Shown: piece after piece, positions 52,706 through 60,666 of the stretch
Layout: the number at the start of each line of letters is the position of its first letter
Position numbering within the stretch: position 1 is the stretch's first letter
Source of the DNA: Flavobacteriales bacterium UBA4422
GTDB lineage: Bacteria > Bacteroidota > Bacteroidia > Flavobacteriales_G > Salibacteraceae
Direction of reading: 5' to 3'
Length of the DNA: 64,000 nucleotides
Assembly: GCA_002389645.1 (NCBI GenBank)
Contig: DGQE01000004.1
Coordinates: forward strand, 62,001 to 126,000
Translations under genes and position numbers: made by a program
Notes under the pieces: generated by a model
What the model saw: the letters and a program-made list of their open reading frames with translations, nothing else
Told to the model about the DNA's origin: nothing
Databases searched by the model: none

Positions 52706-53620
52706 TTAGAAACTAAACTCCTTTTTAAAAGCCGCTAACCTTTTTCGAAGCACGTCTAAATCAGAGCTATCTGAAATCAGATTGCCTGCTTGGGTATCTA
52801 CCTTCAATTCGCGCAGCTTCATATTGTTGTTGATGAAGATCATCTCCATCTCTGGATATAACTCGCGCAACACCTCCACAATGTCGTTGATGCTAAAATT
52901 GTGCTCTACCAGATTCAACGTTCCTGCTTGAGAGTCTGGTTTGATCAAGTTGCTCAGGGCAGAGGTTACTGTATCGATAAATACAAATGGACGGTGCTGC
53001 TCACCTGTGCCGTGAATGTTGATTCTGCGATGAAAATTAGCCTCGAATAAAAGCTTGTTAATTACCGCATCAAACCGCATGCTCTTGTTATATCCATATA
53101 CATTTCCACAGCGAATGATGGTGGTTTTTACTTTATTCTCCAATCTGCGCACATGTTCTTCAGCGCGCATTTTTGAGATGCCGTAAAAGGTCTTCGGATT
53201 CAGCTCAGCGTCAATTCCTTTGGCTAATTCGCCAGAACCATATACAGAAACGGAGCTCAAATAAATCAGATGCTGTACGTTACTTTCTTCTGCCGCGTAG
53301 GTCACTTCGGCTGTTCCCCAATGGTTCACCTGCTCAAACAAATGCGCATCTTGATCTGCAAAAGGGGTGGTCACTTTGGCGGCCAAATGAAAAACTACAT
53401 CAGCCTTCGAAACAGCCTTTCTCAAGTTTCTACTGTCCAGAATATCCCCTTCGATAAAGTGATATCGGTTGTCAAATTTTTGAACTCCAATGAAAAGGTT
53501 GAAGTTGTGCCTACTCAAATTGTCATATACCGTGACGCTCTCTACCTCTTTTAATGCCAGCAATGCTTGACACAATCCGGTGCCAATATAACCCGCTCCA
53601 CCTGTAACTAATACCCTCAT
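52706..53620 (-). CDS. NAD-dependent epimerase/dehydratase family protein
   Basis: Extended short-chain dehydrogenase acting on a nucleotide sugar, 304 residues. NAD-binding VLVTGGAGYIGTGLCQALL at the start, EGDILDSRNL, VVFHLAAKV, and the catalytic YGISK near residue 143 with Ser in YLSSVSVYG. Substrate unknown. It overlaps cysH-like by 4 bases (ATGA), an odd partnership: no direct link between a sugar epimerase and APS reduction is known to me. Confidence 0.87.
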   Translation of the reverse strand: MRVLVTGGAGYIGTGLCQALLALKEVESVTVYDNLSRHNFNLFIGVQKFDNRYHFIEGDILDSRNLRKAVSKADVVFHLAAKVTTPFADQDAHLFEQVNHWGTAEVTYAAEESNVQHLIYLSSVSVYGSGELAKGIDAELNPKTFYGISKMRAEEHVRRLENKVKTTIIRCGNVYGYNKSMRFDAVINKLLFEANFHRRINIHGTGEQHRPFVFIDTVTSALSNLIKPDSQAGTLNLVEHNFSINDIVEVLRELYPEMEMIFINNNMKLRELKVDTQAGNLISDSSDLDVLRKRLAAFKKEFSF

Positions 53621-54297
53621 TTGCTTACCAATTCAGTGTGTAATCCACATTCTGTTTTATTCTGACCCACCCATCTTCCTTCACGTTCATCGCCCATACT
53701 TGGTTTCATAGTGCAAGGCTCACAGCCAACACTCACATAGCCTTGCGCATCCAACGGATGGCGTGGTAAATCCATGCTGCTGATGTATTGCCAAATTTCT
53801 TGTTTGCTCCAATCCAACATCGGATGAAACCGCACGCCACCTTGCGGAGTGTTTTCAAACACATTCAATTTCTTACGGTTGGCATTTTGATCTGCACGTA
53901 CACCATTCACCCAAATATCAAAACGCTCAAGCAACGGCTGCATGGGCTGGGTTTTATTGAGAAAGCAACAATAATCCGGATCTGACGTGAAGAAAAATTT
54001 TCCCTTTGCATCTCGTTGCTGTACCTTCGGTACGTGCGATTCAATGTTTAAAATATTCAATCCAAAAGCCTTACCAACCTGGTCGCGAAACTTCAATGTA
54101 TCAGGAAAATGAAATCCAGTTTGAATAAAATACACGGGCATTTCAGGGGCGGTTTTCCCTAAAATATGTAACATAGGCAAGCTGTGCGTTTGAAAAGAAG
54201 AACTAGCAAAAAAGGTGCGCCCTTCATTCCTAAACTCTTGAATGTGGTCTTGAATTCCCTCGATTTTTGCTTTCAGCGAATCTGATAATTCTTTCAT
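53617..54297 (-). CDS. cysH: Adenylyl-sulfate (APS) reductase, CysH family
   Basis: Reduces activated sulfate to sulfite for cysteine synthesis. 226 residues. Cys pairs CC (near 110) and CxxC (CEPC near 191) bind a 4Fe-4S cluster, marking it as an APS rather than PAPS enzyme, and the catalytic ECGLH is present at the C-terminal end. The PVYFIQTGFHFPDT segment is the nucleotide site. No sulfate adenylyltransferase gene is nearby. First gene of the pair with the epimerase. Confidence 0.92.
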   Translation of the reverse strand: MKELSDSLKAKIEGIQDHIQEFRNEGRTFFASSSFQTHSLPMLHILGKTAPEMPVYFIQTGFHFPDTLKFRDQVGKAFGLNILNIESHVPKVQQRDAKGKFFFTSDPDYCCFLNKTQPMQPLLERFDIWVNGVRADQNANRKKLNVFENTPQGGVRFHPMLDWSKQEIWQYISSMDLPRHPLDAQGYVSVGCEPCTMKPSMGDEREGRWVGQNKTECGLHTELVSK

Positions 54298-54341
54298 GCC
54301 TCAATGTATTTCCAGTGCAAAGGTTACACCCCTCGACCTGA

Positions 54342-55178
54342 TCATGCAAGCTGCATGTTGTCAATTAATCTTATTTCTCCTGCATATGCTGAGATAATCG
54401 CATGGTATGTCTTGGCTTCATGAAACCTATCCGCTGGAATAAATTGATCCGGATAAATAATATCGAAATACTCTAGTTCAAGTTCGGCTGAATCCGCAAA
54501 CATGCTCTGAACCTCTTGGCGAATATGATTGAACGACTGCCGCTTTAAGCTTGTTTTGGAATAGGTGAGCGCTTTGTGTAACAACGTTGCCTCAGATCGC
54601 TGTCCTTTATTCAAACGTCTATTGCGTGAGCTCATTGCAAGACCATCGTCTTCTCGAACGGTAGGCATACCCACAATTTCTATCGGTAGATTTTCTTGCC
54701 CAACTAACTGCTTAATAACTTGCAGCTGCTGAAAATCTTTTTGACCAAAAAACGCCACGTTGGGTTTCACTAGATCGAATAGAATATGAACCACTTGACC
54801 AACGCCTTTGAAATGGCCAGGCCTAAAAGCACCCTCGAACCGCGTTTCTACATCGCCAAAGTCATGCACATATTGCTTTTCTTCATCCGTTGAATAGATG
54901 TCTTCTGGGTCAGGTAAAAACACGATATCGCAACCTACAGATTCAAGTTTCTTCAAGTCGGCATCGGTGTCAATTGGATACTTCTCGAAGTCTTTTGGAT
55001 CGTTAAACTGAGTTGGATTAACAAAAATGCTCGCGACCGTAAACAAACCGCGACTCTTGCTCTCTTGCACTAAAGAAAGATGCCCATCGTGCAGCGCTCC
55101 CATGGTCGGAACAAAACCAATTGGGGCTTCGGAGTTTAAGCAATTGCTGAGTTCTTGACGGTTTTTAGCGATTTTCAT
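54342..55178 (-). CDS. panC: Pantothenate synthetase
   Basis: Joins pantoate and beta-alanine with ATP. 278 residues. The HIGH-like motif is in FVPTMGALHDGHLSLV near residue 24, and the FVNPTQFNDPKDFEKYP and FFGQKDFQQLQVIKQL segments are intact; the KMSKS-like site is MSSRNRRL. Transcribed away from the starch-synthase-like gene, a divergent order common in the phylum. Confidence 0.96.
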   Translation of the reverse strand: MKIAKNRQELSNCLNSEAPIGFVPTMGALHDGHLSLVQESKSRGLFTVASIFVNPTQFNDPKDFEKYPIDTDADLKKLESVGCDIVFLPDPEDIYSTDEEKQYVHDFGDVETRFEGAFRPGHFKGVGQVVHILFDLVKPNVAFFGQKDFQQLQVIKQLVGQENLPIEIVGMPTVREDDGLAMSSRNRRLNKGQRSEATLLHKALTYSKTSLKRQSFNHIRQEVQSMFADSAELELEYFDIIYPDQFIPADRFHEAKTYHAIISAYAGEIRLIDNMQLA

Positions 55179-55198
55179 GTTGACAAAAGCTTGTTGAT

Positions 55199-55230
55199 AT
55201 TGATGGATAGCCCTTAAATGCGTAAATTTG
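55199..55230 (+). promoter_or_regulatory. Promoter of the starch-synthase-like / DUF4270 / glmS genes
   Basis: ATTG (55199-55202), 20 bases, TAAATTTG (55223-55230), giving a leader of about 50 bases before the ATG at 55284. Good match in both elements. Confidence 0.58.
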
Positions 55231-55283
55231 CATCACTTTTTTGACAAAAAAAGAGTTCTTTTCTTAAACCCAAGGATTATTAT

Positions 55284-56114
55284 ATGAGTAATTACGAACG
55301 CGTCCTATACGTTTCTCACGAGATCAACCCTTATTTACCAGAAAATTATATGTCTTACATGGGCCGCCAGTTACCGCAGGAGGCTCAAGATTTCGGAAAA
55401 GAAATCAGACTATTTATGCCCCGTTTTGGCTGTGTGAATGAAAGAAGGCATCAGTTACATGAAGTTATTCGCCTTTCAGGTATGAACCTGATTGTAGATG
55501 ACACCGATCACCCTTTGATCATTAAGGTTGCATCCATTCAGCCTACTAGAATGCAAGTGTATTTCATTGACAATGAAGAGTATTTCAAACGAAAGGCTAC
55601 GTTTTTTGATGAGGATGATAATTTCTTTGAGGATAATGACGAGCGTTCAATTTTCTTCTGTCGCGGTGTATTCGAAACAGTGAAGAAACTAGGTTGGATG
55701 CCAGAAATCATCCATTGTCATGGTTGGTTCAGTGCCTTAATGGCCGTTTATCAAAAAACTTTTTATGCTGATGATCCGTTATTTGGAGATGCTAAAGTGG
55801 TATTCTCGATTTATGATGAGTCATTTGATGAAACCCTCGACCCACGGTTTGTAGAAAAACTAAAATATGACGGAATCGAAGAAGACGACATCAGCTTGCT
55901 AGAAAAACCAAACTATGATAGTTGGGTAAAATTAGCCGCTAAGTATTCTGATGGTATCGTCTTCGCATCTGAATATGTAAGCGATGAAATAAAAACATAT
56001 GTGAACTCGTTAGGCAAACCAGTATTGGATGCACAGCCAGAAGAAAACCTGATGAGTGTGTTTGATGACTTCTACTCTCAAGTAGCAGCAGAAACAACAG
56101 CGGTAGCAGAATAA
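55284..56114 (+). CDS. Glycogen/starch synthase-like protein, N-terminal GT5 domain only
   Basis: 276 residues, about half a normal glycogen synthase. It has the GT5 N-terminal half: VLYVSHEINPYLPENY, EIRLFMPRFGCVNERRH, YFIDNEEYFKRK and IIHCHGWFSALMAVYQK, but no C-terminal ADP-glucose-binding domain. Such short forms next to panC and DUF4270 are a standing feature of Bacteroidota genomes, so it is probably not a truncated gene. Whether it is catalytic alone is doubtful; a regulatory or other sugar-binding role is possible. First gene of an operon that continues with DUF4270 and glmS. Confidence 0.85.
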   Translation: MSNYERVLYVSHEINPYLPENYMSYMGRQLPQEAQDFGKEIRLFMPRFGCVNERRHQLHEVIRLSGMNLIVDDTDHPLIIKVASIQPTRMQVYFIDNEEYFKRKATFFDEDDNFFEDNDERSIFFCRGVFETVKKLGWMPEIIHCHGWFSALMAVYQKTFYADDPLFGDAKVVFSIYDESFDETLDPRFVEKLKYDGIEEDDISLLEKPNYDSWVKLAAKYSDGIVFASEYVSDEIKTYVNSLGKPVLDAQPEENLMSVFDDFYSQVAAETTAVAE

Positions 56115-56117
56115 GAC

Positions 56118-57491
56118 GTGAACAAAACACATAAACATTTAATCATACAGCGGTTTGCCTCATGGCGAACCTTTGTTTTTTTTATGCTTTTACTCGCCCT
56201 CAACGGTTGTAAAGGTGATCGTTTATTGGGACTAGAAGTGCAACCAGAAGGCGCAATAGATCTAATTCAAAAGATTGACAGCTTTACCGTAGAAGCAAAA
56301 ACAGTTTTACTCGATGAGCCGCAAAGCTCAACACGCGCTCAAAACTTTGTTGGCACCATCAATAATGATGTGTTTGGTCGTTCATCAGCAAGTCTTTATT
56401 TAAACTTTGTTTTAGAGTCCGAAAATGTTTCGATCGACCTAGCTCCAGAGGAATATGTAGTGGACGACTTAATCTTGACACTATCGGCAGACATTGCTTA
56501 TGGGATGCCTTTAGAAGCTCAACATTTTCATATAAAAGTAATTGATGAAGACCTTGACGTTGATTCAATTTATACCTCAAGTAAGGTTTTCAGAACAGAT
56601 GATAACCCAGTGCGAAAGCTGTTCATTTCGTTTACAGACCAAGCCCAAATGAATAATCTCAGTATTGATCCCGAATATGAAGGCTTAAAAATAAAATTAG
56701 ATAAAGACCTAGGGGAATTCTTACTTCAAGGTATTGGCCGAGAGTATTCTACTTCATCTCAATTCCAAGAATATTTCAAAGGCCTTCTAATTGAAAATTT
56801 ATCCCCCAACTCAGTCCAAACTGGCGCTATATATAACTTTAATACTTCAGGTAATGAGATAGAGTTAACCCTCAATTTTCACCCAGCATATGATACTCAG
56901 AGAGAGGAACAACAATCATTAACCTACCTAACTTCCTTGTCTACATCACGCGTCAATAATTTCGAGCACGATCGCACAGGCTCGTTGGTCTCTCAATATC
57001 TTAATGATGTAAACAAAGGCAAAGAGCTTCTTTTTGCCCAAGGCATGTCGGGTGTACGAACAGAGTTATACTTTCCGCACATTAATGCATTTGCAAAGTC
57101 AACCGATGTTGCAGTAAGTCTGGCTAGAATTAAGGTTAAAACCTCAGATAGGCAGCCTTCTGGTTTAGATTATGCTCCTCAACTGTATTTGCTCGATTTC
57201 GAAGTAGACCGTACAAGCGCAGATACGCTTGAAACACTAAATTCAGACTACACTTTCAGCACATCACGCCATGGAGGAGTGCTATCGGCAGATGAAAGTG
57301 AATACGTATTTGACGTAACGCGTCAAATCCAAAAAGTAATTGAATCAGCACAAAGCGGAGGCAATGCCAACTTAGGATTCACGCTCAATGCACAAGTGCC
57401 TGTTCTTAACGGAAATGTGGCCTTTCAATCTGTATTGCAAGGATCTGATAATATTGTGCTTGAGATTTTCTACACTGATATAAACGAATAA
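56118..57491 (+). CDS. DUF4270 lipoprotein
   Basis: 457 residues. After a basic N-terminal stretch, a hydrophobic leader ends in the lipobox LNGC near residue 32. The body is beta-rich with LLDEPQSSTRAQNFVGTIN, where DUF4270 members are conserved. The family is restricted to Bacteroidota; function unknown, outer-membrane location likely. The start is GTG at 56118, 3 bases after the previous stop; glmS follows 2 bases later. Confidence 0.85.
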   Translation: MNKTHKHLIIQRFASWRTFVFFMLLLALNGCKGDRLLGLEVQPEGAIDLIQKIDSFTVEAKTVLLDEPQSSTRAQNFVGTINNDVFGRSSASLYLNFVLESENVSIDLAPEEYVVDDLILTLSADIAYGMPLEAQHFHIKVIDEDLDVDSIYTSSKVFRTDDNPVRKLFISFTDQAQMNNLSIDPEYEGLKIKLDKDLGEFLLQGIGREYSTSSQFQEYFKGLLIENLSPNSVQTGAIYNFNTSGNEIELTLNFHPAYDTQREEQQSLTYLTSLSTSRVNNFEHDRTGSLVSQYLNDVNKGKELLFAQGMSGVRTELYFPHINAFAKSTDVAVSLARIKVKTSDRQPSGLDYAPQLYLLDFEVDRTSADTLETLNSDYTFSTSRHGGVLSADESEYVFDVTRQIQKVIESAQSGGNANLGFTLNAQVPVLNGNVAFQSVLQGSDNIVLEIFYTDINE

Positions 57492-57493
57492 TT

Positions 57494-59335
57494 ATGTGCG
57501 GCATAGTAGGTTACACAGGTAAAGGACAAGCCTTCCCAGTTTTGATAAAAGGACTACAGCGTTTGGAATACAGAGGGTATGACAGTGCTGGAGTAGCGCT
57601 AATGAGCGATACACTGAATTTGTATAAATGCAAAGGAAAAGTGTCCGATTTATTGAGCCATATTGGCTCTGCCAACACCGAAGGTCATTATGGAATTGGC
57701 CACACCCGTTGGGCTACCCATGGTGAGCCGAACGATGCTAATTCGCATCCACATCAATCGATGTCTGGTGATTTAGTGTTGATTCACAACGGCATTATCG
57801 AGAACTACGACAGCATCAAAAAAGAATTGATGCAGCGCGGGTATGAATTTAAGTCTGATACAGACACCGAGGTGTTGGTCAACTTGATTGAAGAAATCAA
57901 GAAAAACGAAAACGTCAGTTTGGGCGAGGCTGTGCGTAAATCATTGAATGAAATAATCGGTGCATATGCCATAGTGGTTATGTCTAAAAGCGAGCCGGGA
58001 ACATTAGTCGCAGCTCGAAAAAGTAGTCCATTGGTGATTGGCATCGGTACTGAAGGAGATTACTACATTGCATCAGACGCTACGCCTATTGTGGAGTTTA
58101 CGAAGAATGTTGTTTACTTAGAAGATGGCGAGATTGCTGAGATTGCTCCGGGCAAAGAATTTAGACTCTTCACCGCCAAAAAGCAGAATGTAACTCCCTA
58201 CATCCAAGAACTTGAAATGCACCTTGAGCAGCTCGAAAAAAGCGGCTACGAGCATTTCATGCTGAAAGAGATTTACGAACAGCCTAGAAGTGTGCACGAC
58301 AGCATGCGCGGACGGTTGAATGTCGCTCAAGGATTGGTGCATTTGGGTGGAATAGCCGATTATGAGCAAAAAATGATCAACGCTCAGCGTATCATTATTG
58401 TAGCTTGCGGCACCTCATGGCATGCCGGTTTGGTGGGCGAATATTTGATTGAAGATTTAGCACGCATACCTGTTGAGGTTGAATACGCATCAGAGTTCCG
58501 CTACAGAAACCCGATTATTACCGAGAATGATGTTGTGATTGCCATTTCTCAATCAGGAGAGACCGCAGATACTTTAGCAGCATTGGAATTAGCAAAATCA
58601 AAAGGTGCGACCATACTTGGTGTTTGCAATGTGGTGGGTTCGTCCATTGCACGCACGACATATGGTGGTTCTTACACTCATGCTGGCCCAGAAATCGGAG
58701 TAGCGAGTACAAAGGCATTTACTTCTCAAGTAACCGTATTGACGTTGATGGCATTGATGCTTGGCAACAAGAAAGGAACCATTGAAAGAAGCCGATATCA
58801 GCGCTTGCTTTATGGTTTGGAGGCGATACCAGAAAAAATTGAGCGCGCCCTTAAAACGGATAAATTGGTGGAAGAGATTTGTGGCAAATTCAAAGACTCT
58901 AGCAACTTCCTATACTTAGGGCGGGGATATTGTTTCCCTGTGGCACTGGAAGGAGCCCTCAAGTTAAAAGAGATCTCTTACATACATGCAGAAGGTTATC
59001 CTGCGGCTGAAATGAAGCACGGACCAATTGCCTTGATTGATGCAGATATGCCTGTTGTAGTAATTGCAACCAAAGGTCCTTCCTATGAAAAGGTAGTGAG
59101 CAACATTCAAGAAGTAAAAGCAAGAAAAGGAGTGATCATTGCCATCGTTTCTGAAGGTGATACCCAAGTGAAGGAAATGGCTGATTACAGCATTGAAATT
59201 CCGGAAACCGAAGAGATTTTCTCTCCGCTGGTAGCTTCTATTCCACTGCAACTGCTTTCATACCACATTGCTGTAATGAGGGGTTGCAACGTAGATCAAC
59301 CGAGAAATTTAGCGAAGAGCGTTACGGTGGAGTAG
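57494..59335 (+). CDS. glmS: Glutamine-fructose-6-phosphate aminotransferase (isomerizing)
   Basis: Makes glucosamine 6-phosphate, the entry to peptidoglycan and lipid A. 613 residues, a normal length. The N-terminal nucleophile Cys2 (MCGIVGYTG) with GHTRWATHG forms the glutaminase; two SIS domains follow (about 285-430 and 455-600), with VACGTSWHAGL and ISQSGETADTL. The C-terminus is QPRNLAKSVTVE, the sequence that TnsD of Tn7 recognises in many bacteria. DNA after the stop looks foreign. Confidence 0.97.
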   Translation: MCGIVGYTGKGQAFPVLIKGLQRLEYRGYDSAGVALMSDTLNLYKCKGKVSDLLSHIGSANTEGHYGIGHTRWATHGEPNDANSHPHQSMSGDLVLIHNGIIENYDSIKKELMQRGYEFKSDTDTEVLVNLIEEIKKNENVSLGEAVRKSLNEIIGAYAIVVMSKSEPGTLVAARKSSPLVIGIGTEGDYYIASDATPIVEFTKNVVYLEDGEIAEIAPGKEFRLFTAKKQNVTPYIQELEMHLEQLEKSGYEHFMLKEIYEQPRSVHDSMRGRLNVAQGLVHLGGIADYEQKMINAQRIIIVACGTSWHAGLVGEYLIEDLARIPVEVEYASEFRYRNPIITENDVVIAISQSGETADTLAALELAKSKGATILGVCNVVGSSIARTTYGGSYTHAGPEIGVASTKAFTSQVTVLTLMALMLGNKKGTIERSRYQRLLYGLEAIPEKIERALKTDKLVEEICGKFKDSSNFLYLGRGYCFPVALEGALKLKEISYIHAEGYPAAEMKHGPIALIDADMPVVVIATKGPSYEKVVSNIQEVKARKGVIIAIVSEGDTQVKEMADYSIEIPETEEIFSPLVASIPLQLLSYHIAVMRGCNVDQPRNLAKSVTVE

Positions 59336-59364
59336 GATTATGGGACAAGAATCGTAACCCCGGA

Positions 59365-59727
59365 CTAATCTTAGTATACTTCTCGTTATCAATAACTTCT
59401 ACAAAACTGTGGGAATCGAATTATTCTGATTACCAAGAGAAATTGTACAACAGGATTAAGGGTTATATTGAAAATTCTGTAACCCCTATTGGTTATCGTC
59501 GTATTTCGAAAATCTTCAATGAGGAGGGATTAAATACACCCAGAGGGACTTCGTTTTCTAACTCCAAGGTTCATTCTATGTACAAAAAGGGGTTGATTCG
59601 AGAGGAAAGAATGAATCGGAAAGATATCGTTGATGTATCTCCCGTAACTATCGAATTGATAATTCACCCAATTTTAGGTAGGATACGTCGTAGTTCCTAT
59701 GAGAAGAGATTTACCCAAAAACTCTAA
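59365..59727 (+). pseudogene. Recombinase-like HTH protein fragment, 5' truncated
   Basis: About 120 codons, open from inside glmS but without a credible start after it. The core IGYRRISKIFNEEGLNTPRG followed by SNSKVHSMYKKGLI resembles the Recombinase domain of large serine recombinases, where a small HTH precedes a conserved GxxTPRG turn. There is no catalytic resolvase domain. Phage and marine mobile elements carry stand-alone proteins of this look. A TTG at codon 49 after the core of glmS is the only usable start, and it would leave a very small protein, so I regard it as a remnant. Confidence 0.5.
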
Positions 59728-60076
59728 ACTCCTTCAATCTCTCTCTTACTGTTTGAACCTCTCTCAGAAAATATTATGAGAAATTCTGTGATTTTCTATC
59801 GTTTAAAGATTTACTCCCATACTTATTGGCAGTTAACACCCTTCAGAAAGGTGTTATAGTCAACAACCGACAGTATTGTAATATACTCGGAGTGATACCC
59901 GGTGGAGGGGAACTGAACGATAATGGGGTTGTGATAGTGAGTACTCAAGTGATGAGTTATCCTATCAGTCGTCTAGAATGGATTTAGGAATAGGATTCCA
60001 CATTGAATTCATTGTGAGTATTACGACACTGATAGGATAGATTATATCTAAGTGATAAGTAAGAAGGAGAAAAAAA
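59728..60076. other. Non-coding stretch with dyad symmetries
   Basis: No ORF of meaningful length. Contains TAACACC/GGTGTTA (59834-59856), the palindrome GAGTACTC near 59938, and a long-range inverted repeat ATCCTATCAGT/ACTGATAGGAT (59959-59969 and 60028-60038). Could be an untranslated RNA, a control region for the small genes that follow or a former attachment or replication site of the element. Confidence 0.45.
59959..60038. repeat. 11-bp inverted repeat with 58-base spacer
   Basis: ATCCTATCAGT at 59959-59969 and its exact reverse complement ACTGATAGGAT at 60028-60038; the flanks (TCGT and ACGAC) extend the symmetry imperfectly. It ends 38 bases before the start of the small gene at 60077. 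Confidence 0.55.
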
Positions 60077-60337
60077 ATGAAAAAATCACCAAATGAATTA
60101 CACAACGAACTAATGGATAAACTCAAAGAGTTTACAGATGAGGTTGGATACCATCTACCACCCGATAGAATACCAGATACCACTAAATCTCTAATCAATC
60201 TTTTCATTACCTATGAAAAATATAGAGATTCAATCATCTTCAATGGAAAAAGAACCTTAGAGAAGGGTATTGGGATGTTACCCATTGAAAAACAAAAAGA
60301 ATTAGAAAGAAAGGTGGATGAATACTATGGAAGATAA
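60077..60337 (+). CDS. Small protein of unknown function
   Basis: 86 residues, charged, mostly helical (NELHNELMDKLKEFTDEVGY at the start; KQKELERKVDEYYGR at the end). No family recognised. A strong ribosome-binding site AAGGAG (60064-60069) lies 7 bases before the ATG, unusual for this genome. It overlaps the downstream HTH gene by 11 bases; the pair looks like early genes of a phage or plasmid. Confidence 0.6.
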   Translation: MKKSPNELHNELMDKLKEFTDEVGYHLPPDRIPDTTKSLINLFITYEKYRDSIIFNGKRTLEKGIGMLPIEKQKELERKVDEYYGR

Positions 60338-60566
60338 ACTACTTACGAAATACGAAGTGATGGATTACCTCAACATAAGTAGGAGACATTTTGAGAAATT
60401 GGTATCTGAAGAAAACCTACCCATTATAAAGATTACTCAGAATAAGAGGTATATGAGGTTATCAGACCTCAATAGGTATCTGAACACCAAAATGGTAAAT
60501 CAACCTCAGGAGGTCAACCAAGAATCACAACCTGATTTCCAATGGAAGAATATTTGGGGGAAGTGA
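60327..60566 (+). CDS. Excisionase-like helix-turn-helix protein
   Basis: 79 residues from MEDKLLTKYEVMDYLNISRR. The pattern, a helix, the turn LNISRRHFEKLVSEENLP, then KRYMRLSDLNRYLNTK, is that of HTH_17/excisionase proteins, which bind DNA as small wing-helix modules in excision or gene control. The ATG at 60318 is also open, but the Shine-Dalgarno sequence AAGGTGG at 60311-60317 has proper spacing only to 60327. Supports a mobile-element origin of the segment. Confidence 0.68.
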   Translation: MEDKLLTKYEVMDYLNISRRHFEKLVSEENLPIIKITQNKRYMRLSDLNRYLNTKMVNQPQEVNQESQPDFQWKNIWGK

Positions 60567-60666
60567 TGATATTAACTCACTATCCAATCACTCCTATCTA
60601 TTTCAATTAACTCAAAAGAATTTGAAAATATGTAGAGAGAATAAAAATAATACGTTTATCCCTACG

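Larger units (their letters stand above)
59336..60666. mobile_element. Probable foreign segment downstream of glmS (attTn7 position)
   Basis: Starts right after glmS, where Tn7-like elements and islands insert. Holds a recombinase-like fragment, structured non-coding DNA and two small genes with strong Shine-Dalgarno sites (AAGGAG at 60064, AAGGTGG at 60311), unlike core genes here. AGG codons for Arg are common in its genes, unlike the neighbours. The bases 60567-60666 contain no gene; an imperfect hairpin (GTAG/ATAAA with TTTAT/CTAC, 60632-60665) precedes the cassette boundary. No transposase or integrase is present and no element ends could be defined, so it may be a decayed or multi-step insertion. 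Confidence 0.45.

Noticed and set aside
59284..59364. In-frame extension of the recombinase-like fragment back into glmS
   Set aside because: The frame is open from a TTG in glmS, but the residues are an out-of-frame reading of a conserved glmS end and not part of the family.
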